NCBI GenBank assembly: GCA_001574975.1
Contig: KQ965873.1
Coordinates: forward strand, 24,365 to 88,364
Reading direction: 5' to 3'
From: Gonapodya prolifera JEL478
Lineage: Eukaryota; Monoblepharomycota; Monoblepharidomycetes; Monoblepharidales; Gonapodyaceae
DNA length: 64,000 nt
Each line of letters starts with the position of its first letter. The stretch's first letter is position 1. The notes below the pieces were generated by a model. The model saw only the letters and a list, made by a program, of their open reading frames with translations. It was not told the DNA's origin and made no database searches. Below, piece after piece: positions 32,614 to 42,423 of the stretch. The translations under genes and the position numbers were made by a program.

Positions 32614-33826
32614 TCATTGTTCGTCAGCGGGGATCTCGATCCCGCACGCTCTCATGCCTACCCGAGCACGTATTCCATATTTACCGTCCGCAGTGGTGGG
32701 CTTGTCCGGCCAGGACTCACACCCGCGCTGGATTACTCGCGCGTACCTATCGAACAGCCAAGGCAAACCTCGTGGGTACGGTTTCTCTTGAAGAAATCGC
32801 TCCTCCGCACGTTTGAACTGCGCGATGGATCGTTCATTCTCAAAAATCACGGGATCTTCATCTTCGCAACATCGCGCGCGTTCCTCCACGAGGGTCGCAC
32901 GGAAATATTCTCGGACAACCACCGCATCTGCCCCATCCGATGCACAATGAAGTCCAAATCCCCGACGCCATAGTTTAAATACTTTTGACAGAGTGCACTG
33001 TCACTGCGGAACCTTCTCTCTTGAGGCGGAACTTGAGCAAATCGCAACGCAAATCCATCTACCGACACTGGTCGAGAGTCTCGCTAATATCACCACCGTA
33101 GACAATAAAGTGCCAACATGCAAGCGCATCCACAAACGCATTCCCAAACGCAAAGAGATTTCTTCTCCACAAGGCGCTCTCCAACGCACTTTGCCTCGCC
33201 CCCACTTCACCTCGCGACTGGGCTCGCGCATTTTCCTCATTTCTATTGCCATGTTTGACCGCCATTTCGCGAAACCGCTCCATCGGCTCTGATTCCCTCT
33301 CTTTGGGTGGTGCCTTTAGACCGGGCTCTCTGTAGTACTGCATTCGATCAAAGCAGATCCGGAGGTTCGACATCGCGACATGTGTTGTGTTGGGGAACGC
33401 TCCATCCCCACGGACGACGACGGGCCATGCTGCGTTGATCCAGAGGTTCCTAGCAGCGTTTCTCATCTCATAGGTGACAAGATTGGACGCCACGTACGCG
33501 AGGGCAGAGTCGGGACAGGTGAGTGGCGGAAACTGGTGTGTGCCATTGACGAAAGGCGGGGACTGCGGAGGTGGCACTGCGTTTGGGTTTGTGTACATGT
33601 AAGGAAATTCGTCGTAGATCCATGTAGGAGCTAGGGACATGATGAATCCGACAACGTGAGGTCCGAAGCACGGCAGGCTGATTGACCGCCCGCTAATGGA
33701 TTGCTTGACCCGCACGGCCCAGTCGTACAGGTCTTGGTCAAAATCGTACTCCAGTGCTTTACCGTCAATTTCGTGCTCAGGGTGCAGGTCGTCTGGGAAG
33801 TGGAATTCGACCTCGGGTTCAGGTGC
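32614..33826 (-). pseudogene. Unrecognised ~400-residue protein broken by two frameshifts
   Basis: Three adjoining minus-strand frames read as one protein. The N-terminal acidic part has PEPEVEFHFPDDLHPEHEID and DFDQDLYDWAVRVKQ, then FGPHVVGFIMSLAPTWIYDE and FVDALACWHFIVYGGDISET. After a shift near 33065 comes GFALRFAQVPPQERRFRSDS and LNYGVGDLDFIVHR. After another near 32930 comes VVVREYFRATLVEERARCCE and a C-terminus at 32614. No membrane helix or known motif stands out. It could begin after a splice acceptor at about 33827. It lies between the GH5 pseudogene and an unknown locus; virus-derived or host origin cannot be decided. Confidence 0.45.
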
Positions 33827-33897
33827 TGCCTTTGTGAGTGTGCATGATTGTGTTCGGTGGTTGAAACGGCGGGTGATTCAACAAATGGCGGCGGAGC

Positions 33898-34912
33898 TCA
33901 TTTGATTTTGTGATAATCTTCAGCAGATTGTTGGGAGACAAGTGTTTGTATTTTCCACCGCCCCAGGTTGAGCTTGGCTCGAAGTTCCAGCACGCTAGCT
34001 CTGCGCGCCAGAACTACGTTCGCAAACTTCAACCGGCGACACTTGTTCGATTTGAAGCAATCTGTGCTCTCCAGCTCGACCTCGATGTCGTCCAGATTCG
34101 GATCATTGATCTTGGGAGGGAACCTCTTGGTTTCAATAACGAGTTGGGCGCTCATCAATCCTCCACCATTGGTGTTCACTTCCTCTTCTTCGATGCTATA
34201 CTTCACAGTCCGCATCGGTGCTGAGAAGATATTTCTTTGTTGTCGCTTGAAACCGTCCGACGTGCTGGGATTGGTCTACAGCTGAGACCAGAAAAGCGTT
34301 GAATGGTTTTGTCAGCCCTCCAGGCAACCAATATTCGAACTCGTACATCAAGAATGGTAATCAATAGAAAAATCAAGTCCAGACCCCCACATGTGCTGCT
34401 TTTTATCACCGTTCTTGTCCTTTGGAGCGACGATCTTCACGCCCCAAACGTCGCCGAGAATGTGCGCTACAGACACATTGATGTCGATAGGCGACAAGAC
34501 GCACATTTTGATGGGTGAGAGGAAAAGACAGCAGAAGGACAATGCATGTACCTCTTTAGTCTCCATCCATTTTTGGAGTGCTTCATAGAGTCCCGATAGT
34601 GAAGCAGACGACATAATTATCTTGGCGGATGAGTCGCCCAACCATACGGCACTGCTGGACGACGCCGAACTCGTTCCAACGGCCGTTGCAAACACCTCCA
34701 GGTCACGAAGGACGTCGCGCATGATGGTGGGTGCAGCATTAAATGTAGCAGCGTAGCTTGCAAGGCTTGCGGTAGGAAGATTCTTGGTGAGGGTTTTCGC
34801 CACGGACTCAACTGAAGTACAAGGTACAAGGTTTTAAGGAGCTTGGCACAGGCTCTCACTGAAGTTGAACTTACCTTTGTTGTAGAAGTCCCTATCAAGT
34901 GTCATTGACATG
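33898..34912 (-). CDS. Unrecognised protein, probably one multi-exon gene
   Basis: The 5' exon (about 34873-34912, MSMTLDRDFYNK) splices cleanly to 34348-34810: KTLTKNLPTASLASYAATFN, then AVWLGDSSAKIIMSSASL and LGDVWGVKIVAPKDKNGDKK. A second block, entered through an acceptor near 34274, reads TSDGFKRQQRNIFSAPMR, then LVIETKRFPPKINDPNLDDI and ends QQSAEDYHKIK at 33898. Whether the blocks are one gene is uncertain because the in-frame donor between them is weak. No family recognised. Its start lies only 19 bp from the start of the divergent gene at 34932. Confidence 0.4.
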
Positions 34913-34931
34913 AAAACTGAGTGGTCGTCTT

Positions 34932-35804
34932 ATGAAGTGCTCAACTTGGGACATCATCGTCTACTACATCGGGGGCGTTTCCTCACCTTCAGCGGGTCAG
35001 GAGAGCAAGACTGTCGGGCAGCTTTCGAGACACTTTGCTGTGTACTGTGGAAACGTTTGCAATACTTGCAGGGCTCTGCTACGTCCATTCTGCAGGGATG
35101 ACGGTGCCTTCAATGTGATCGTACGATCGGAGCTAACGCGTTCGCTTCTTTAGTGTGCAACCTTGGACAAATGCGCGCGGCCCCGCTGTGAGGGTACTGT
35201 GCTACAACACCAGATTGAGGAGCGGGTGGATCCCTTCCCTAATGGTGGTAGCCCGGACCAGAAAGAGACCCCTGCCCAAGCACCAGTGGCCGACGATGGA
35301 GACGGTGCTCCGGATGTCAAGGAAGGCCGAGCCAGGAGGGCTCTAGCATTGAAAAGGTTCAAGAGTTCGGTGGATCGCTTGGACTGGAGAGATCGAGTGG
35401 AAACGGTGTGTTAAAAGCGGTGTGGCTAGTTCTTGTCAGATTTCTGATGAATGTTGGAATCTTTATCTTCCCTGTGACTGTGACTGCCAGTGTACCGCCC
35501 GTTGCTACTCAGAGAAAGAGCTCGATGATTTCAAGAAATGGCAGGAGAAATTTCTCCACGACACGTTCAAGGAAAAGTACGGGGACATTTCAAAGGGAGA
35601 ATCGCTTTGGAAAGGGACGGAAACAGCAAAACGAGCTCACCTTGAAGAACGTACTCCAAAATGGATGAGCGAGTACCACATTGTCATCAACAACTGTGAT
35701 TTGAGTACAATATTCTCTTCACTTGCGTCTTGCTAATTCAAACACTCTTCCTAAACAGGTCAGCACTTTACAAATTGGTGCAAGTTTGGAACAAGGATGC
35801 CTGA
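34932..35804 (+). CDS. Unrecognised Cys-rich protein, four exons
   Basis: Exons 34932-35114, 35154-35405, 35440-35672 and 35759-35804 join to 237 codons plus TGA in one frame. Two introns would be only 39 and 34 bp. The protein has clustered cysteines: VYCGNVCNTCRALLRPFC, CATLDKCARPRCEG and PCDCDCQCTARCYSEKEL, suggesting metal binding or disulphides. A charged helical segment (DDFKKWQEKFLHDTFKEKYG) follows, and it ends SALYKLVQVWNKDA. No family recognised and no signal peptide. Frame continuity across three junctions supports a real gene, but the tiny introns leave doubt. Confidence 0.45.
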
Positions 35805-36622
35805 TGACGTTTACAAGATCTTGAAGATGTTACCAGTACTCTACATTCCATTTGGCAGTCTTGCGGGAGGAGCGACCCGGAGGCCATAGAAGATGAATAT
35901 AAGTCGAAGTATGGTACTACTGATTTGCAAGTGCACCACGACGTTTAATGAACTAACGCTTGTACCTCCACATATTAACATTTAATTAGGAGTAGGGGGA
36001 ATAAATGGACTTGCCTGGTTTCGCTGAGCGCATGGCTGAACGCTCTTATCACTAATGACTGTTCATTACGATTGCTCATAGTACCTTAAGGCCAGCCACG
36101 ACCCGTGCTCTGATTACTATTGAAAAAGGCCTGGGAGCAGAATTGAGTGGGGTCCTTTTTTATCATCAGTGGTGTCCTTGCTCTTGAACTATTGCTCTTG
36201 GAGTCCATACTTTTGTATACATGGTGTGGGGTTTGGGATTGTGGGGCACGGTTGGGTGGCTTGTGTCTTGTGCGATTGGTTGGCTCATACACGCCGTAAT
36301 TTACTCTGCTTGCAAGGAATTTATGAGTGATGTCGGAGCTTTGAGGTCCGTTTTCCATACACGCTTCTGCTTCGCGTAAATTTAGTTATTCGGCTCCAGA
36401 AGTAATCCCCCCATTCCCCTTGGGACACGGGGGGGCTTGAATTGTTGAGCGCGGAGCCAAAAGATAATGGAGGTAAGAGTACCCGCAGTGCCCGCACTTG
36501 GGAAGGGAGGAACAAGGCCGTGTGTCGGCGCGGGTGCAGGAGTTTACCCGGACCGCAGCACCGCCCTTCACGGCCCTTGCTGTTGTTTCCCCCCACACAC
36601 ACACACACGCACACGCACACCA
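35805..36622. other. Intergenic region upstream of the Ohr gene
   Basis: No gene seen. A (CA)n-like microsatellite lies at about 36594-36620, just before the Ohr start. A long minus-strand open frame (36386-36985) is antisense to Ohr exons and intron and is not coding in appearance. Confidence 0.5.
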
Positions 36623-38030
36623 ATGCTCGGCCTCAGACTGACCGCACTCCGCACGCTGCAACCGCTGCACGCAGCGGCGCGAAGGGGACTCGCGTTCACG
36701 CCCGTGGGTGTAACCCGAGGGGGAGAGCGGGGTTACCGGTGTCGCGGGTGGTTGGGTGACGTTGCGAGCGACTAACGCACTCCCGCCGCGACTGCCAGCT
36801 GTACACCGCGGAGGCGACTGCGACTGGCGTGAGTGCTTGTTGTGCAATGCAATCGCTCTTGGTCGGGACAAATCCTCGCTCATTCCGCCTTCTGTTCTCC
36901 CCACTCCCCACGAACGAATGAATCGCAGGCGCGGTGAGTCCCTTTTCTCGCTCCCTTTCTCTCTCCCGCCCCACTCCCCCCTCACTCACTCCCCCGCCCC
37001 GGCACACAGCAACGGCAAAGTCAAGTCCTCAGACGGCATCATCGACCTCGAACTCTCCGTGCCCAAGTCCATGGGCGGACCGGGGCTGGCAAAGAGTAAC
37101 CCGGAGCAGTTGTTTGCAGCGGGGTGAGTCGACTTGAGTCGAGTCGGGTTCAGGGCGTGCACCTTGCTCTTGCTCTTGGCTTGGGGGTATCGCATTGACC
37201 AATTGTTTGTCTCCTCCCTCTCCGTGCATGTGGGGTATAGGTACTCGGCATGCTTCCAGGGCGCCATGGGTGCCGCCGTTGCTCAGGTACGTCTTGTAGT
37301 CTGGCCAGGCTGGTGGATTGTGGCTTGTGGATTGTGGATTGTGGGCGTACGGTGCGGTGTGGGCGGTGGGCGTCAACGAGGAATACCATTGGTGAAGGTG
37401 AAAGGACACACGTGTCTTTTTCGAGGCCAAACGACAAACGGCGGACTGAGAGACACACCAAAGGCGACATCCATCAATCAAGGGCAAGGAGGCCAATATC
37501 CACCCGCCTTCTTCTCATCCCTCCTCCCCTCCTCGCCCCCCTCCCCCAGCTCAAATACCCCCCCCTCCCTTCTTCCTCAACCGTGCACGCCCTGGTCAGC
37601 ATCGGCAAGGGCGACGGCGGGTTTGACCTGGCGGTGGAATTCGAGGTGGCCGCGCCGGGGTATGAGGGGGAGAGGTTGCGGAAGGTTGTGGAGGTGGCGC
37701 ATGGTGGGTTGGTGGGGNGGGTAGAGAGGTCGAGGGACGAAGACTAATATGGACCAATAAGCACTGACCGTGGATAGGAGCGGAGCGAGCGTTTGCCGGG
37801 GGCGAGTTCCTACAGGGAGGAGAGTACCCGTCGCGGAGCGTGGATGAGGCTCAAGCCACGAAGCACTGGGCACGATCGACGGCCGTTCTCGCTCTCACAT
37901 CCCGCCACTCACTTCTCACACCCCCGCACCTCCACCTCCACACACTCCGCACCACCCCACCAACACAGGTATCTGCCCCTACTCCCGCGCGACCAAGGGC
38001 AACATCTCCGTCACGACCAAAGTGCTTTAA
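36623..38030 (+). CDS. ohr: Ohr/OsmC-family organic hydroperoxide reductase, mitochondrial-type
   Basis: Thiol peroxidase of the Ohr subfamily, which reduces organic hydroperoxides with a Cys pair. Seven exons, 36623-36703, 36799-36828, 36929-36933, 37010-37123, 37241-37286, 37550-37703 and 37969-38030, total 492 nt, 163 residues, all junctions in frame. Exon 3 is only 5 nt. The N-terminus MLGLRLTALRTLQPLHAAAR is a plausible mitochondrial targeting peptide. Ohr hallmarks in order: LYTAEATATG, KVKSSDGIIDLELSVPKSMG, NPEQLFAAGYSACFQGA with the peroxidatic Cys, an alternating-strand region (VSIGKGDGGFDLAVEFEVAA), and CPYSRATKGNISV with the resolving Cys. One N (37718) lies in the last intron. Ohr is mainly bacterial, so the gene was probably acquired by an ancestor and has since gained introns. 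Confidence 0.92.
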
Positions 38031-38302
38031 AGCCCACGGGGGCGAATGTGGCAATTGGCGTGCGGCGGAGAAGGGCAGTTGGCAGTTGCAGATGGCAATT
38101 CGCAATTGGCAGTTTGGTAGTTTGGCACGTGTATCATGATGTGACGGGAGAGAAATACAATGTTCTGAATGGGGGCAAACATTGTTGTGTTTGGACCGAG
38201 GTGATAAAATTGCAGCATCAGTTTGGTGTGGTTTATTCGCAACTCCGACAGTACCACTTTTCAAATTCTGAACTCAAGGGACTACCTCGGTCCATCGAGA
38301 CT

Positions 38303-39440
38303 CTAAGCGACATAGCATGAAAATCTATCAAGAACCACGTCTTTTGTTGCCCTTTCGCGGAACAACTCCCACAACTGCGGAGCCCCTTTCGACGCTGCGA
38401 TGACCTGTCCGTCACGTGCAAACATATCCGCGCCGTGCTCGTGCTCCAACAGCACCCTGACGGTTTCCTGGCTGTGTGGCCCAAGTCTGCAGAATCGGCA
38501 AACGTTTTCGCAGCGCTTCACGGTTCTTTGCGTGCACGTCGGCACCGTGGGCGACAAGGAAAGCGATCATGTCCACCCTTCCGTAGGTGCTAGTGACTCG
38601 GAGCGCATTGTCCTCCTATGTGTGAGTGTCCACTCCTGATGATAAGAGTGTGCGCATGGCAATGGCGCAGGCGGACTCCCATTGAGCCGTTGCGGAAAGC
38701 AGCTCCTTTGCATAATGGGAAACGTCTGCTCCGCGTTGTAAGAGCAGCTCAATAACGCTCAGGTCCCCCAGACTGCACGACTTTTGTGAGCGTCTCACCA
38801 CCGTGCATGCCATGCACGGGCATCTGCTCCGTGTTGTAAGTGCAGCTCAACAACGCTCTGGTGGCCGAAATGGTACGCCGTCGTGAGCGCCAAGCTTTCA
38901 CGGGCAAGGACATTCGCTCCATTGCGCAAGAGAACCTCGACGGTTGCAGCCATGCCTGCGTGACTTGCCGCCCGTAGAGCACTGTCCTGGTTTGCATGGA
39001 CGTCCGCGCCGTGCGTCAAGAGGAGTTGTGCCACGAAGGGGTGCGTTTGGGTGCAAACTCCCGCACATAAAGTACAGTGCGGTGTCCTTCGTCTTTTGGG
39101 GTATGGAGGAGTTGCGCAGGATGAGCGTCGTAAGTGGGACGTCTCCATCGCGTGCCAGCGTTTTGAAGAACGAGACTCCGACCACGCGGTCCCTATCCCG
39201 TCCCATCGAGCCCACACGGAGAATTTCTTTCATGACTTGATAGTCTCTGTTGGCCCTTGCCGTCTCGGCCCTGATTGCGTTGTTGCTGGATCCGAATCGG
39301 CGGAGGCCCCGATGGGCGATCGTTTGAGTGTCCCGCAACACATTTGATAAGGACCTGCACATGGTCTCCGTCGGAAGCCCGAGTCTCGTGTCGGTCCACC
39401 ATGTCGCGAGGCAAAGAATGACCTCGGGTGGGAGGGCCAT
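38303..39440 (-). pseudogene. F-box/ankyrin-repeat protein, frame-disrupted
   Basis: Begins MALPPEVILCLATWWTDTRL, an F-box-like start, and continues in ankyrin-type repeats spread over alternating frames: THPFVAQLLLTHGADVHANQ, then ATVEVLLRNGANVLARESLA, SVVELHLQHGADARA, SVIELLLQRGADVSHYAKEL, VDMIAFLVAHGADVHAKNRE and VRVLLEHEHGADMFARDGQV, ending near 38303. At least four frame changes lacking splice signals mark it as decayed. Ankyrin/F-box proteins act as ubiquitin-ligase adaptors and are abundant both in chytrids and in giant viruses, so origin is open. Confidence 0.7.
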
Positions 39441-40301
39441 CAGGGGAAACGCCTGGTCCGGCAGTTCTGTTTGGAACGCGGAAACAATTGAAGTCTCCAG
39501 AGATTACGATGGAGGTCTGGGGATTCGCACCGCTCGTCATCGCGACGGATCCGTGTAAAATATTCCACGAGGATTCGATTCCCAGTGGCACGGTTTTCAT
39601 CGGCGGGGGCGAAATGTGCTTCTTCCAATCCCAATCCGTCACAGCTCAGCACCAACGACGGAGCTTGTGCTCGGAATTAGAAGGCGGATGTTGCTCAGGA
39701 TACGAAAGGAGTTACAAATGCAAAATATTTTAGGAAAAATTTCGCAGAAAATCGTGGATAGACAATATGCTGCTGTAAAGAGCAGATGGAGGAAGGTAAA
39801 ACAGGAACAGAGAAAAAAAGAAAATGCAGAGGAAAATGGGCCAAAAGGAAAGGTGTGAAGTGCAGATATTGCGTCCGGTAGAACTTTCAGTCAAAGTCTG
39901 GTGGGCGACCTGCAACGTTGTCAAAGTACGAGGAGATATTGCAGGTGAACAACTATTTGGGCCTCAGTGGCCAATGGTGCAAGTCCCACATAATTGTTGG
40001 CTTGTAAGATCCCCAAAACAAGAACGATCCATTGGTGAGTGATTGCATTTCTGTTTGAATTGCTTCCTTGTATCGAGGGCAACATATGAGCCAACAATCC
40101 ATGCAGCGCGAGCTGGAAAAAAAAAAGAAACAGAGTTGATGCACTCTTACACTGTGGTGCTGACCAAGATGTCCATTCTTAGTGTAAGCCACCGCCCCTA
40201 TCTTTCGATTGTCGAACCATCTGGTGCAGAAACTGACTCTATTTAGCTCATCTACGTTTATATCCTTTTTAATTCTGCGACCCCACGTTCCTGGTCCAGA
40301 C
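39441..40301. other. Region with no secure gene
   Basis: A Lys/Arg/Gln-rich plus-strand frame ending at 39858 (ISQKIVDRQYAAVKSRWRKV then KQEQRKKENAEENG) could be a helical fragment but has no start context or continuation. Otherwise nothing seen. Confidence 0.35.
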
Positions 40302-42015
40302 TCATCCCTTGCGCTGCACAGACGCCTTCAACTCCCGAATCTCATCGTCCGTCAGCCCACAATCCTTTAACGAACCCTACCACAAGCAGGCCCATCTCCT
40401 TCTGCCTCTTGCGCACGTCCGCGTTCAGCAGCAAGTACGCCTTGAGCGCCTTGCCCCACTCGTCCGTAACCGCAGCCCATACCCTCCCGCGCCGTCGCCC
40501 AGCGTCCTGGGGTTGTCAAGAAGAAGAGACTTCAAGTACGGCTCGGGGTCCGCCGTGAAGTCCTTGAAGTGTACGTGAGCACCGTTTTCGCAGACCGCTC
40601 CTGCAGTGCCGGGTCCGTCGCGGCGTCAGGAAGGAGCTCTCCGACGCCGATCCAGCTGTTCCCGATGGGCCGCAGGTCGTCGAGCGGGGATTCGGGTTTG
40701 GTGAACACGGCCATCCAGACCCCGTGCAGACGTACGGCCGAGGGGAGGTTTCGGTGAGCGGGCGGCTGCCGCAGAGAGCCACGACGGGCGTCGGCACGTG
40801 TGGGGGAGAGACGGGCGCGGAGAAGACGCCGAGGAGGAGAGAGATGTGGCGAGTGAAGTAGGGGCTTTTCACTGTGTGTGTGAACGAGGGCTGTGGTTAG
40901 AAAGATGAGGCCCAATGGCGCTCTCCAGAGAGACGATTGCTCACTCAACCATCAGTCAATCGATTTGCCCTTCCAGTTCTTCTGCCACAGCTGGTAGTAC
41001 ACTTTCATGAGCTTGAATGCGTACCGGAGCCGCTCCGTGATGGTGAACGACTTGTTGTTCGTGGCGGTCTTGTCAAGCGTGCCGTCGATGTAACGGAAGC
41101 CGGTGTATTCGGTGGAGAAGGAGAAAATACCGCCTGTGGGAAGGAGACTATGTTGACGGAGGGGTTAGAATGCGTAAAAGTTGTGCTGATAAATCACACG
41201 ACACGTCGCCAACAGTTTCCTCACATTGGCCCATCTTCCTGTGCCTCCTCCGGATCAATAAGCATCGGATGCGCGGCGTCGGCCCTCTCCAGATTGTCTT
41301 CACCCAGAACCCATTTGAGACTGTCAAGACGGTCAGTGAAGAGCTTCTTGGTCAGTTTCTCGGCGTCGTTCTCGTCGACAGGGTACAGAGGAGCGCCCGA
41401 TGCGACGGCACTTGCGATGAGGCTTGATCTCATCGTCATTGTTACCGGGCGTGTTGCCAGGGCGTTCTTTTGCACCGGACCAGGAAAGGTCATGTTGCGG
41501 GTGACCATCACAAATTATCTGGAAAAGCCTGAGCGAAACTCACTTGCATGAGCGAAGTGGCGGATCTCAGTGGTCCGCACACAGCAACAATTGGTTTGAG
41601 CTGCACTTTGAACACCTCTGGGTCCGCCTTGACCGCATCCCGAATGTTCTTGCGCATCGCACGGGCTCTTCCAACATGATATCGCACAGCGACAGCTTGC
41701 CCAGCCCGGTGAGGTTCTCCCAATGAATCAGCTCGACAAACGTCTCCAGGCCTGACATGAAGCACCGGTGCGCATCCTCGCCGCCCAGTTCTTCGGGCCA
41801 CGGATCGCTCGGGTGTGAAGCTTTCTTGCGTCGGCAATTGCATCTTGGACGGCCTTGGCGTACGATACCAATCCTCCCATACAGGGGACAAATGCGACGA
41901 CCGCAGCATTAATTGCACATGTGATCCATGGCAGAGGCAGACGATCGAGACGGTGGGGAGAGCGTTCCGCGGACATGGGGCGATTTTGAAAGCAGGAGTG
42001 CAGAGGAGTGCTCAA
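40302..42015 (-). CDS. PAPS-dependent sulfotransferase-like protein, structure uncertain
   Basis: Pieces in order resemble the sulfotransferase_3 family. KPIVAVCGPLRSATSLMQ is the 5'-phosphosulfate-binding loop (canonical P-x-R-[ST]-G-T). HPMLIDPEEAQEDGP, FSFSTEYTGFRYID and KLMKVYYQLWQKNWKGK follow. VKSPYFTRHISLLLGVF corresponds to the conserved LKSP-H--LL-VFP motif, VHFKDFTADPEPYLKSLL to the VHYEDL-DP motif, and CGLTDDEIRELKASVQ to the C-terminal DFGLT-EEI motif. The N-terminus (MSTPLHSCFQNRPMSAER) is at 42015. Some junctions have good GT-AG sites (for example 41545 and 40572) but at least two frame changes (near 41655 and 40370) have none. It may be a recent pseudogene or contain sequence errors. 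Such enzymes sulfate small molecules or lipids. Confidence 0.5.
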
Positions 42016-42423
42016 GCTCTTAGTTTGAGGTGGTTGTCAGCTTTTTGATGACGTGGTGCCACAACAAACTTCGGCACTGGGATCTTCTTATTTTGCCGGT
42101 ACCTGTAGGGACATCGGGATTACAGTGCAGCCGGTAGGTGGCTCAGTAAACACAAGCGCTGAAATCTCCGTAGCTTAACCGCTCAACGTTTTTAACCTGC
42201 GCCAGACGTTGAGTCGAGTCGCGGTTGTGTTGATTTCGCACACACCCCTTGCGTACATAAACAACAATCGCAGAAACAGAATCTATTCATTCGTCTACAC
42301 CCAGTACAATCCTCCGACTCCCCTCCTTGTTGATATTGTTTGCAAATACAGTGTTGTGCGCTCAAACTTCAATACGTTGCGGGTCTCTTTGGCCCTCTAA
42401 TTACCTGATACCATTAAGCCTTC
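42016..42423. other. Intergenic region
   Basis: Short gap between two minus-strand genes; no motif seen apart from AT-rich stretches around 42290-42370. Confidence 0.4.

Noticed and set aside
36386-36985. 199-codon minus-strand frame
   Set aside because: Overlaps Ohr exons and introns in antisense and contains a (TG)n tract; no recognisable domain.
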